From: a virus
Strand: one strand, 5' to 3'
DNA length: 27,339 nucleotides
IMG/VR virus record: IMGVR_UViG_3300044816_000034
Coordinates: 1-27,339 of that record
This document shows, one piece after another, positions 16,262 through 23,104 of this stretch; position 1 is the stretch's first letter, and each line of letters begins with the position of its first letter. A model generated the notes under the pieces. The model was not told the origin of the DNA and did not search any database. It saw nothing but the letters and a program-made list of their open reading frames with translations. A program made the position numbers and the translations under genes.

Positions 16262-16744
16262 TTATCCAGGTTGGCCGTCGCCCGGGGATGTATCAGCATC
16301 CGCCGGGCTCTTTACTGTCTCTGATTCTACCGTCATACGGGCGATGTTCTCATCCCACAACCGTTGAAACTCACTGACGGGGACCGCTGTGCCTAACGGT
16401 TCCTGCGTTTTCTGACCTGGCCGTTTGATGGGTTCCGGCCGGTCGTTTTTCTTCGTGTCGGAGTTCAACCACGCGATGAGCGCGAGGTAGTCCACAACAC
16501 CAGCCAACAGGTGATCTGTGACAGCCCACGCGACTTCTTCACCGAACATTTCCCGTACGACCGCACTGGTCCGCGGGGAGTGTTTGATCATCGCCAGCAG
16601 GGCGCGCCATGTCACCACGGCTGGTACGTCAGCGAGTGTGTACCGTTTGTCTAGGAGATCGGCCTCGATAGCTTCCCACTGTTCGCGGGGTAGGGCTACG
16701 AGGCTTTGTATTCCCCCAGTTGGACTCCACTGTGTTCGCCCCAT
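16262..16744 (-). CDS. Tail assembly chaperone, T part (made as a -1 frameshift extension)
   Basis: This open frame overlaps the end of the first chaperone gene in the -1 frame. It is the usual T part of the G-T pair, located just before the tape measure except for the inserted HNH gene. A frameshift at 16711-16717 joins 104 residues of G to 150 residues of this frame, giving a fusion of 254 residues that ends at 16262. The sequence has a helical core (REQWEAIEADLLDKRYTLADV, TWRALLAMIKHSPRTSAVV, VDYLALIAWLNSDTKKN). The chaperones coat the tape measure during tail assembly. It probably has no independent start of its own; the ATG at 16744 has no good ribosome site. Confidence 0.85.
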   Translation of the reverse strand: MGRTQWSPTGGIQSLVALPREQWEAIEADLLDKRYTLADVPAVVTWRALLAMIKHSPRTSAVVREMFGEEVAWAVTDHLLAGVVDYLALIAWLNSDTKKNDRPEPIKRPGQKTQEPLGTAVPVSEFQRLWDENIARMTVESETVKSPADADTSPGDGQPG

Positions 16745-17025
16745 GCTTCGAGGAACTCACCGAACTCCACGATGTCGAGTTGCTTGATGAGGGCCAACGA
16801 GTCGGGGTCGTCGCCGGCGGCGAGTTGCACGAACAGCAGTGATTCGCGGGCGTTTTTCACCCGCTGGTTTTCGATGGACTCGATCTCCATTATCTGCCAC
16901 GCGTTCGGGGCCTTCGCCTTGCTGAGTGACGGCACGGTGATCTCACCAACCGACGACTCATACACGAAGTCATCATCGGACCCGGGGCCACGCTTCGCGA
17001 CAGCAGCCTTCTTCGGCGCGGCCAT
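16696..17025 (-). CDS. Tail assembly chaperone, G part (109 aa)
   Basis: The ATG at 17025 overlaps the stop of the 58-residue gene (TGATG). The protein starts with a Lys/Ala/Gly-rich tail, then VPSLSKAKAPNAWQIMEIESI and a helical core that includes FVQLAAGDDPDSLALI, LDIVEFGEFLEAWGEH. Its place between major tail protein and tape measure and the -1 overlap with the next frame are diagnostic of the G chaperone of long-tailed phages. Most ribosomes should stop at 16696 and a minority should shift. Confidence 0.88.
   Translation of the reverse strand: MAAPKKAAVAKRGPGSDDDFVYESSVGEITVPSLSKAKAPNAWQIMEIESIENQRVKNARESLLFVQLAAGDDPDSLALIKQLDIVEFGEFLEAWGEHSGVQLGEYKAS
16711..16717 (-). promoter_or_regulatory. 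-1 ribosomal frameshift site GGGGGAA
   Basis: In minus-strand RNA codons 103-105 of G are CTG GGG GAA. The five G bases allow the glycine tRNA to re-pair one base back, after which reading continues in the T frame (GGA ATA CAA). The site lies 15 nt before the G stop codon. I saw no strong downstream structure. Confidence 0.7.
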
Positions 17026-17201
17026 CAGACGAGCCTCTCGATACTGACCACGACACGCGTGATGGCACGCTTCGGGTGGGGCGGCTCAGTGTCATCTTCC
17101 GTGTAGATGTACAGCGAGTTGCCGGCATCGTCCGGGTGGCACAGGTACCCGCCGGTCGAGTCCGGGCGGGCATCCGGGAATTCGATTCGCATTTTGGACA
17201 T
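17025..17201 (-). CDS. Small protein sharing the C-terminal motif of the major tail protein (58 aa)
   Basis: The ATG at 17201 opens a frame that stops exactly on the chaperone start (TGATG). Residues 16-37 (STGGYLCHPDDAGNS, then LYIYTEDD) match the end of the major tail protein (TGECYPDASGNSIYLYTSDG). Shared positions are C, P, D, G, N, S, Y, Y, T and D, with a similar DNA sequence as well. No good ribosome site is close to the ATG. Just upstream is the pseudoknot-like structure. It may be a duplicated tail-protein tip made as a separate small protein. Function unknown; the homology is visible by eye. Confidence 0.75.
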   Translation of the reverse strand: MSKMRIEFPDARPDSTGGYLCHPDDAGNSLYIYTEDDTEPPHPKRAITRVVVSIERLV

Positions 17202-17206
17202 GATTT

Positions 17207-17287
17207 CGCAGGAGGGCCTTTCGTTGGTGTGCAGGAGGTTGACCCGTCCGGCGCGGGCCCTCCTGCGTGAGATTGCACGCCGGACGG
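17207..17287 (-). promoter_or_regulatory. Interleaved inverted repeats, H-type pseudoknot-like, after the major tail gene
   Basis: CGCAGGAGGGCC (17207-17218) is the exact inverse of 17256-17267. CCGTCCGGCG (17244-17253) is the exact inverse of 17278-17287. The arms interleave, so both stems can form only as a pseudoknot. In minus-strand RNA stem 1 is 10 bp, loop 1 is 10 nt, the two stems are 2 nt apart, stem 2 is 12 bp and the last loop is 25 nt. The structure starts 9 nt after the TAA of the major tail gene. Stem 2 pairs an AGGAGG with a CCUCCU. Confidence 0.6.
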
Positions 17288-17296
17288 TCTAGTTGG

Positions 17297-17881
17297 TTAC
17301 GGGTTGTTCACGCCGTCGCTGGTGTAGAGGTAAATGCTGTTGCCGGACGCATCGGGGTAGCACTCACCAGTCAAGTCCCACTTCACCGGCGCGGTCTTCG
17401 AGAACGTGATATCCGCCGGCTGCGTGATCTGCATGTTCGGGCACACAATCCGCATGGACCGCACCCCGTCGAGAATGTTCGCAATCACCGACACTGCGGG
17501 GTTCTCTACCGCATTGAACTTCACCGCCTGCAACGTCGGAGCCCCGGCAGTGTTCGTGGTGGTGACGTTCGACGCCCCATACACGAGGTTCAGGACGGGG
17601 GTGTTCGTTTCCAGGCACGTGAACTTCACGTCACCCGTGAACTTCGTCAGGAACGTCCGGACGAGGTCCCCACCCCAGTCCCGGATCTGCACCCAATCAC
17701 GCTTCTGGGAGATCACGAACCCGGACTCATCAATGTACCCGAGGTCCTTGAACGCCACGTTCGGTGCTGTTGCTACTGCGGTTGGGAGAGCGGTACCAAG
17801 AGGGGCGACCAGAATAGCGCCCGACGTGGCCCGGTCCGGATTGCCAACAAAAATGTTGGCGGTCTTCGGAGTGCCTGCCAT
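17297..17881 (-). CDS. Major tail protein (194 aa)
   Basis: It lies directly before the chaperone pair and has the usual tail-tube features: a flexible N-terminus (MAGTPKTANIFVGNPDRATSGAI), alternating beta strands (YIDESGFVISQKRDWVQIRDWGG, with the conserved-looking DWGGDLVRTF) and length near 200. The ATG has AAGGGG 7 nt upstream. The last 24 residues (TGECYPDASGNS and following) recur in the 58-residue protein downstream. The gene ends AAC CCG TAA, a proline codon before the stop with a strong predicted RNA structure 9 nt later. It polymerises into the tail tube. Confidence 0.85.
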   Translation of the reverse strand: MAGTPKTANIFVGNPDRATSGAILVAPLGTALPTAVATAPNVAFKDLGYIDESGFVISQKRDWVQIRDWGGDLVRTFLTKFTGDVKFTCLETNTPVLNLVYGASNVTTTNTAGAPTLQAVKFNAVENPAVSVIANILDGVRSMRIVCPNMQITQPADITFSKTAPVKWDLTGECYPDASGNSIYLYTSDGVNNP

Positions 17882-17941
17882 TGGTTTTCCCCTTCGGGTT
17901 CTGCGCAGGAGGGCCCAGAAGGTTTTGATGCCGGTAAAACG

Positions 17942-18340
17942 TCAGACCAGAACCTCTGATCTCAAATACAACTGCTTGGTGAACACATACCGTGCGGCAC
18001 CCGTATCAGGGTCCGGTTGCCACACCAACCCACCAACCTCAACCACCCGAGTACACCCGGTGTTCAGGTCAGGTAGGGAAGTCAACAGCGCCTCAGTCAA
18101 AGTTCCGAGATCTTCCGCACTGAGTTCGTCCTCAGCCCAACATTCGATGGTCAGCATCGGTGCGTACCTGGCCAGGTCAGGACGCATACCACCCATCAAA
18201 CGGACCTTCGTGAACCTTGGTGGGCGAGGGTCACGGACCTTGCTGCCCACGCCTGCCGTTTCACCGTGAGCTGCGTACTGCGCTTTCAGGAACGCCACAG
18301 TGAACGCAACCCCCGAAGGGACACGCAGAACCTCAACCAC
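17942..18340 (-). CDS. Tail terminator-like connector protein (132 aa, GTG start)
   Basis: The GTG at 18340, with AGGAAG about 7 nt upstream, slightly overlaps the previous stop. The sequence (PSGVAFTVAFLKAQYAA, then PPRFTKVRLMGGMRPD, ending YVFTKQLYLRSEVLV) and its position just before the major tail protein fit the tail terminator (gpU-like) of siphoviruses, which stops tube growth and joins the head. The family assignment rests on synteny more than on motif. Confidence 0.65.
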   Translation of the reverse strand: MVEVLRVPSGVAFTVAFLKAQYAAHGETAGVGSKVRDPRPPRFTKVRLMGGMRPDLARYAPMLTIECWAEDELSAEDLGTLTEALLTSLPDLNTGCTRVVEVGGLVWQPDPDTGAARYVFTKQLYLRSEVLV

Positions 18341-18608
18341 CCGGCACTTCCTGAATAGCAGCCAGCGCCTGAACCAACGTGTGATCCCGAGCCTCACGAA
18401 CATGAGCCCGCGGGTTCTTCGTCTTCACCGACACCCGGTCACGACTGCGGCCCGTGTAGTCCTCGACCTCAAGATCCTCGGGGTGCGGGTGAGCCGCGAC
18501 GACCCGGTCCGCGACCTCGTGAAGTTTCGCCATGACCTCATCAGACTTGAGGATCTTGTCCAACTCGTTGTGGAACAACCGGATACCGAAATCCTCAGCC
18601 ACTGTCAC
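18333..18608 (-). CDS. HK97 gp10-like / neck connector protein (91 aa, GTG start)
   Basis: The GTG at 18608 overlaps the stop of the preceding gene (GTGA); another GTG two codons later is possible. The sequence VAEDFGIRLFHNELDKILKS, then DRVVAAHPHPEDLEVEDY, and a C-terminal RAHVREARDHTLVQALAA resembles short gp10-like head-tail joining proteins of actinophages. It sits third among the connectors. Moderate certainty on the name, high that it is a gene. Confidence 0.65.
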   Translation of the reverse strand: MTVAEDFGIRLFHNELDKILKSDEVMAKLHEVADRVVAAHPHPEDLEVEDYTGRSRDRVSVKTKNPRAHVREARDHTLVQALAAIQEVPGG

Positions 18609-18946
18609 CCACCCGCCCTTTCGAGGTTCACAACAATCCCCGGCTCCCAACCAGTGAACGGTGACCGGAAATCAGCAGGGTCACCATCCACCCGATACAA
18701 CAAACCCCGAACAGTGGCCAGGGAACGGGCCGTCACGCCCGCCAGATTCCCAGGAGGCACAAACACCCGCGGCCGAGACACAACTGCCTCACGCCCCGGT
18801 TCCATTGTTTCGATGCTGCCACCAGGATCAAACGCGCAACCCTCAACCGTCACCGGAGCCGCGAACGACTCGATCGGGTTGCCGTGCGAATCCTCAACCC
18901 CAACCACACGAGCCTGAAACACCACCGGCTCCCCAAACGGGAACAC
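18605..18946 (-). CDS. Head-tail stopper-like protein (113 aa, GTG start)
   Basis: The GTG at 18946 starts 3 nt after the stop of the 78-residue gene. The protein is beta-rich (EPVVFQARVVGVEDSHG, PVTVEGCAFDPGGS, RPRVFVPPGN, GLLYRVDGDPADFRSPFTGW), which matches the stopper fold (gp16/FII-like) that closes the portal channel. Gene order (adaptor, small protein, stopper, gp10-like, terminator) agrees with this call. Confidence 0.68.
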   Translation of the reverse strand: MFPFGEPVVFQARVVGVEDSHGNPIESFAAPVTVEGCAFDPGGSIETMEPGREAVVSRPRVFVPPGNLAGVTARSLATVRGLLYRVDGDPADFRSPFTGWEPGIVVNLERAGG

Positions 18947-18949
18947 GAC

Positions 18950-19186
18950 TCAAGCCTTATCCGCGGACTTCGCAGCAGCAGTCGCCGGCTTCGGCTTCGC
19001 GGCCTCCTCCGCAGCCTTCAACCGAGCCGCACCCTGAGCCTCCGGAGTCGCATCATGCACCCAATCGAAATGCTCCAGGCCAGCCTTCGCGACCGTGATG
19101 CTTTCGCCACGGACACCGACGTGATCCTCACCGTCCGTACCGAGGTAACTGATGGACTCCACCAGCACCGTCCGCTTCTCAGACAT
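18950..19186 (-). CDS. Small connector-region protein (78 aa)
   Basis: The ATG at 19186 has GGAGG 5 nt upstream and overlaps the adaptor stop by 8 bp. The N-terminal half is beta-like (SEKRTVLVESISYLGTDGED, VGVRGESITV). The C-terminal 30 residues are an Ala/Lys-rich helix (RLKAAEEAAKPKPATAAAK). Proteins of this type are frequent between adaptor and stopper genes in actinophages; the role is unknown. Confidence 0.7.
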   Translation of the reverse strand: MSEKRTVLVESISYLGTDGEDHVGVRGESITVAKAGLEHFDWVHDATPEAQGAARLKAAEEAAKPKPATAAAKSADKA

Positions 19187-19661
19187 CACTACCTCCATAA
19201 TAAGAACCATAGGAACCATCAACGCCATACGAGTCACCAAACGGATACCAACCCGGTTCACCATCAAAACCAACACCCGTGATATGCCCGTAAACAACGG
19301 TTGTCGGCGCAGTGTCAAGACTGAACGCGCCTGCCATCTCCGGGCCCTTACAAAGGTCTTGAAGAGCTTGGATCTCGTTCGGCCAAAACGCGTCCCGCTG
19401 ATCCTTCCGCGTATCAACAGTCTGCGAAAACGGACCCGCAGACTGCTGAACCGACGCCCCAGTCCCAGCCTCATTCCACCGCAACACAACACGCCGAAGG
19501 ATCGCCCTGGCAGCATCCACAAACGCAAAATCATCCGCCAAAATCCCCGGCGCATGAACCGCCGCCAAAGCCAACGCATCCGTAATCATCGCGTTAGCTT
19601 TGACAGGGTCCACAACCGCGAACGCATCCAGGTCAGATGGGTACAACGTCACAGCAGGCAC
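19179..19661 (-). CDS. Head-to-tail adaptor (160 aa, GTG start)
   Basis: The N-terminus (VPAVTLYPSDLDAFAVVDPVKANAMITDALALAAVHAPG, residue 1 read as Met) and AARAILRRVVLRWNEAG, followed by AGPFSQTVDTRKDQRDAFWPNEIQALQDLC, are typical of the actinophage adaptor (gp15/HK97 gp6-like) that binds the portal. The C-terminus is Gly/Tyr-rich (GDSYGVDGSYGSYYGG), probably flexible. In most relatives it directly follows the capsid gene; here an HNH gene is between them. Confidence 0.75.
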   Translation of the reverse strand: MPAVTLYPSDLDAFAVVDPVKANAMITDALALAAVHAPGILADDFAFVDAARAILRRVVLRWNEAGTGASVQQSAGPFSQTVDTRKDQRDAFWPNEIQALQDLCKGPEMAGAFSLDTAPTTVVYGHITGVGFDGEPGWYPFGDSYGVDGSYGSYYGGSDV

Positions 19662-19678
19662 GAAGCACCCCTCTCTGG

Positions 19679-20290
19679 TCAGATGAACAACTTGCCCTCA
19701 TACTCAGCGAGGAACGCACGAGCCCAAGCAACCTTGTCCTCAACACGCTGCCCACTTGGCTGAGAGGTTGACCAGAGTTCGAGGTTTTCCAACCGGTTGT
19801 CGTCCTTGACGCCGTTGATGTGATGCACATTCTCATGCGGCAACAACGGACGACCAAGATGCTTCGACATCACAAGGCGATGCTCCAACATGTGGCCCGA
19901 GCCGATCGCGCCGGGATACTCAGGGCCGACGAACACCTTGACATACCCGCCCTCATTGACCTGACGCACTGGGTACGCCCGGTCATAGGCTGCCTCGCAA
20001 TCACGCGTACAGAACGTCCGCGCATTGAGTTGGCTCAAGAACCGACGAACAACCGTCGAGCACCACATGCACGGCACGTTGCGCTTGCCGCCGTTGGGGT
20101 GCCGTTTCTGGTTCGCGTTGGCGACAGCTTGTGAATGCAGCGGCGACCCCAAGAAACAATCGCGACTGCAAAACGCGTGAGGCTTCACCCGAGAGGCGGG
20201 ACGAGTGAAGCTCGCACCGCACGTCTCGCAGGTGAGCGATAGCCGCCCGCCGTAGTTCCGACGAGCGGCTTCCATCGTTGAATTGGTCAT
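19679..20290 (-). CDS. HNH homing endonuclease (203 aa)
   Basis: The C-terminal ~80 residues are an HNH_3-type domain: MLEHRLVMSKHLGRPLLPHE, then VHHINGVKDDNRLENLELW (H156, H157, N165, N169). Two four-Cys knuckles precede it (C21/C24/C41/C45 and C74/C77/C94/C98). The ATG at 20290 is chosen because the in-frame start at 20329 lies inside the capsid gene; no clear ribosome site is seen. It separates the major capsid gene from the adaptor, a frequent landing place for such selfish genes. No intron splice signs were noticed; both neighbours look intact. Confidence 0.85.
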   Translation of the reverse strand: MTNSTMEAARRNYGGRLSLTCETCGASFTRPASRVKPHAFCSRDCFLGSPLHSQAVANANQKRHPNGGKRNVPCMWCSTVVRRFLSQLNARTFCTRDCEAAYDRAYPVRQVNEGGYVKVFVGPEYPGAIGSGHMLEHRLVMSKHLGRPLLPHENVHHINGVKDDNRLENLELWSTSQPSGQRVEDKVAWARAFLAEYEGKLFI

Positions 20291-20334
20291 AACACCATAA
20301 TACAACGAGGGACAGGAGTGCACGCGCAAAAAGC

Positions 20335-21600
20335 TTAGAACGCGGCAGTTCCTTTTGTATAGACAGTGAACGCAGACGGACTGCCTACGACGAATCCGTA
20401 GTAAGCCTCGATAAGTAGCAATGTTAAATTTTCCTGGAACGCCGAGTGGAACGTTGTTCCATCGAAATACGTCGCTTCGGTGGATACCTTGAATGTGATG
20501 TCCATTCCGACGCCGTATGCCGCCTGTGACCAGTCACCGGCAACTGCGCGGATGGTGGAGTCAACGCCACCCTGACCGGACGCGGTGACTGCAACCTTCG
20601 GGTTGGTGCCACCGGTGAGGCCAGCACCGTTGGTGGTGAACGGCGCGGACACCGGTGCCACGTTCGAGGTGATCGCGGGGAACGTGACGGTGTACGGGCC
20701 GCCGGCGGAACCGGAGACGGTGACGCCCGCGAACACCCCGCCCCATGCCTGGATGTTGGTCTGGAGCGTCGAGGCAGCAGCATTGAACGCTGCGGTGTAC
20801 GAGTTGCCACCGGCCGCGATCAGGAACGTCCCGCCGGTCGGTGCGCCGGTGATGGTGATGGTCTGGAGGGCGTCACCCGCACGCCAGTACCGGCCGCCGA
20901 CGCCTTTGTTGAACACTGCTGGCCAGCCGAGGAGGTCCCGGGTGAGGTTCCCGAGTTCATCGTTGGTGCTGGTGGAGTGGTCGTTGGAGAGGAGCGGCCG
21001 ACCAACGGTGTCGGTGGCGAGCATCGCGTCGACCTGCAGCCGCGGGTCAGCAGCCCAACCGGTCATGTCGTAGTTAGCGTCCACGATCTTCCCGACGCCG
21101 GTGACGAGGTCGTTGTAGATGCCGCCGGTGGCCTGGCTGGCGGTGCCGAGGGCGACGGTGTTGGGGGTCAGTGCGATGTAGTCACCGAACGGGCCGGCCC
21201 CACCGGTGCGGAGTGACTTCCCTGTGATCGCGGCGTAGTCGAACGCGCGGGACAGCGCGGTCGGGAGGTCCTGCTTCAGTTGCTCGTACAGCCCACCGGG
21301 GTTGGTCTGAACAACCTCATCGGACACGGGGACGAGGAGCGCGAGCTTCTTCCCGGACATGACCTTGACGCCCACACCGACCTGGCTGGCGGGCTTGATG
21401 CCGCCTTCTCCGACCCAGTCCGCGATGGGGATGTCCATCGGGACGGGGATGGCGGTGTTCGCTGCGACGGACAGCGGAACGCGACGCGCCAGGGACATGA
21501 CGGCGGACTGTTCCACCGCCTTAGCGAAGATGGGACCGGTGATGGTCGGGGGGAGAAGCGTGGCGGAAGTGTTCGCCAACGCAGACGGGTTGATAGCCAT
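20335..21600 (-). CDS. Major capsid protein, HK97 fold, with inserted beta domain (421 aa)
   Basis: The N-terminal half (FAKAVEQSAVMSLARRVPLS, DWVGEGGIKPASQVGVGVKVMSGKKLALLVPVSDE, LTRDLLGWPAVFNKGVGG) and the C-terminus (GDWSQAAYGVGMDITFKVS, ENLTLLLIEAYYGFVVGSPSAF) are typical of actinophage HK97-fold capsid proteins. Between them, residues 244-345 form an extra module starting LQTITITGAPTGGTF and containing VTVSGSAGGPYTVTFP and GLTGGTNPKVAVT. That pattern matches a repeat domain of actinobacterial and phage surface proteins. The module explains why the protein is about 100 residues longer than close relatives. The ATG has GAGG 6 nt upstream. An HNH gene follows. Confidence 0.92.
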   Translation of the reverse strand: MAINPSALANTSATLLPPTITGPIFAKAVEQSAVMSLARRVPLSVAANTAIPVPMDIPIADWVGEGGIKPASQVGVGVKVMSGKKLALLVPVSDEVVQTNPGGLYEQLKQDLPTALSRAFDYAAITGKSLRTGGAGPFGDYIALTPNTVALGTASQATGGIYNDLVTGVGKIVDANYDMTGWAADPRLQVDAMLATDTVGRPLLSNDHSTSTNDELGNLTRDLLGWPAVFNKGVGGRYWRAGDALQTITITGAPTGGTFLIAAGGNSYTAAFNAAASTLQTNIQAWGGVFAGVTVSGSAGGPYTVTFPAITSNVAPVSAPFTTNGAGLTGGTNPKVAVTASGQGGVDSTIRAVAGDWSQAAYGVGMDITFKVSTEATYFDGTTFHSAFQENLTLLLIEAYYGFVVGSPSAFTVYTKGTAAF

Positions 21601-21643
21601 GTTGGCCTCTGTCCTTCGTGTTTAGCGGGGTGTGCCCGCGGGG

Positions 21644-22216
21644 TTATTGAGCATTTCGGCGTGCGTTCTGGAGGATTCGTCCGAACTCGGCCGCTGGGTC
21701 ATTCCCGCCGGCACCAACGTTGCGGCCTTCGGCGGGGACGTACGCCCCTCCGACTCTGCGAGTGTTGGGGTCAGGCATTAGTGCTTTGATCTCGTCGGCG
21801 TGGGCTTGGAGGTCTTCTTTGGTGCTGCCACGCAACGCGGACGCCGGTACGCCGGTGTCTTTGGCGATGGCCGTTTTCCAGTCCGCGATTTGCCGGGCTT
21901 GTTCGGCGTCGGCGGCGCGTTTCGCTTCGGCTGCTTCGAGGTCAGCCGCGCGTTTCTCGGCCGCTTCAGCGCGGGCCTGGATTCGTTCCAGTTCCGTTTT
22001 CTGGGAGTCGACCAGTTTGTCGTACTCGGCGGCTTTCTTGCGGAGTTCGGGGGCGTCTGCGTACTTCGCTTCTGCCCTTTTCACACGGTCCGCGATGATC
22101 CGGTTCAGTTCCTCCTGCGTTGCAGGTGGTTTCCATTCGCTGCTCGCGGGTGGCGTGGTTCCGCTGGTTCCGCCCTGATCCGGGGTGCCTTCGGGTGTGC
22201 CTTCGGGGTTGGTCAT
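21644..22216 (-). CDS. Capsid scaffolding protein (190 aa)
   Basis: The ATG at 22216 overlaps the stop of the 56-residue gene (ATGA); a start at 22258 would be inside that gene. The N-terminus is Pro/Gly/Thr-rich (TNPEGTPEGTPDQGGTSGTT). The middle is a long charged coiled coil (residues 35-110: EELNRIIADRVKRAEAKYAD, then EKRAADLEAAEAKRAADAEQ). The C-terminus has the usual ADEIKALMPDPN and ends with GNDPAAEFGRILQNARRN. Composition and place right before the capsid gene are standard for scaffolds. Confidence 0.88.
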   Translation of the reverse strand: MTNPEGTPEGTPDQGGTSGTTPPASSEWKPPATQEELNRIIADRVKRAEAKYADAPELRKKAAEYDKLVDSQKTELERIQARAEAAEKRAADLEAAEAKRAADAEQARQIADWKTAIAKDTGVPASALRGSTKEDLQAHADEIKALMPDPNTRRVGGAYVPAEGRNVGAGGNDPAAEFGRILQNARRNAQ

Positions 22217-22383
22217 GCCGCTACCCGCTTCACGGCCAGCGGGGCGTACCCAGCCCACATCGCCTTAGCTGCGTCCCTCACAAGCTCGAAAGCCTGATCA
22301 GAGGTCAACCCTTCAGATTGCAGTTCCTTGTAGAACCCGCCTAGCAGTTCGGCGGTTGATCCTTCGGGCACGATGGTGCTCAC
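22213..22383 (-). CDS. Small helical protein before the scaffold (56 aa, GTG start)
   Basis: The GTG at 22383 has GGAG about 5 nt upstream. The stop overlaps the scaffold ATG (ATGA). The sequence (VPEGSTAELLGGFYKELQSE, then LTSDQAFELVRDAAKAMWAG) is one or two amphipathic helices. A similar small protein is common between MuF-like and scaffold genes of actinophages; its role is unknown. The 67-bp gap upstream of it shows nothing else. Confidence 0.75.
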   Translation of the reverse strand: MSTIVPEGSTAELLGGFYKELQSEGLTSDQAFELVRDAAKAMWAGYAPLAVKRVAA

Positions 22384-22450
22384 TGGTTCTCCATTCGACC
22401 GCGCATTAACCGCTGCGCGTGGGCGTCCCCCACCAAACTGGCGGGCAAAT

Positions 22451-23104
22451 CTATTGCGGGTTGGCGGCCATGTAGGCGCGCACGCGGGCCCGGTCCGCGT
22501 CGGTGACGTTTTTCGTGGTCGGGGTGTATGGCTTCACCAACCGTGGTCGGCCACCGAACGCTGGGACGGCGTAGCAGTGGCAGTGGTCGTGGGAGGCGAA
22601 GTCCGCTGAGTGCTTTGAGTAAACCTCGCCCCGCCCGACGAGCATTGCGCAGAAGTGGCATTCACCGCTGCCAGCGCGTTGCCACCCCTCAGCTTTCGGG
22701 TCCGCCACCGACGACACAGCCACGGATGTCCGTGACTGGTTCGCGATGATCCGCTGCAACCCACCCGTTACCAGGGTCAGGGTTGTTCCCTGGTCGGTCC
22801 CGGTGTTCACGGCCCAACCTGCGAGCGCATGAGCTTGTTGCAGGTCCGGTGCCTCAGCGGGGAACGCCGTGAACAACCCCTTGACCCCCTCAGCGGCCCT
22901 GAGTTCGTCGTAGAAGTCCGCACCCAACGTGGCCGCAGCCGACCCATACACACTGACCAACTGGGGCAGCACATCCATCAGCCCGGTGAGGGTCTCGCTG
23001 GTGTTGTTGAACTCCTGCCAAATCAACCGCAGATCATTCTCAGCGAGCCCGGTGAGTTGTTGGAGGTCAGCCCGGTGTTGGTTGGTTAGTTGCAGGAGCG
23101 GCAT
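22451..23104 (-). CDS. MuF-like minor capsid protein (217 aa)
   Basis: The C-terminal half has the signature AEGWQRAGSGECHFCAMLVG, then RGEVYS.HSADFASHDHCHC, with C149, C152, H172, H174, C175 and C177 as a likely metal site. This is the conserved core of MuF/capsid maturation-like proteins in actinophages. The N-terminal half is helical. The ATG follows GAGAGG by ~7 nt and directly abuts the stop of the 49-residue gene. Such proteins are carried inside the head or attach to the portal. No extra toxin or enzyme domain is fused at the C-terminus. Confidence 0.85.
   Translation of the reverse strand: MPLLQLTNQHRADLQQLTGLAENDLRLIWQEFNNTSETLTGLMDVLPQLVSVYGSAAATLGADFYDELRAAEGVKGLFTAFPAEAPDLQQAHALAGWAVNTGTDQGTTLTLVTGGLQRIIANQSRTSVAVSSVADPKAEGWQRAGSGECHFCAMLVGRGEVYSKHSADFASHDHCHCYAVPAFGGRPRLVKPYTPTTKNVTDADRARVRAYMAANPQ

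Noticed and set aside
16973-17278. Minus-strand frame of 101 codons beyond the major tail protein stop
   Set aside because: It covers the better supported 58-residue gene and the chaperone start in another frame; composition is unlike a folded protein. It is kept only as a possible read-through tail of the major tail protein.
21625-21639. GCGGG-GTGTG-CCCGC hairpin between scaffold and capsid genes
   Set aside because: Only 5 bp and without a T-run; common by chance in such G+C-rich DNA.
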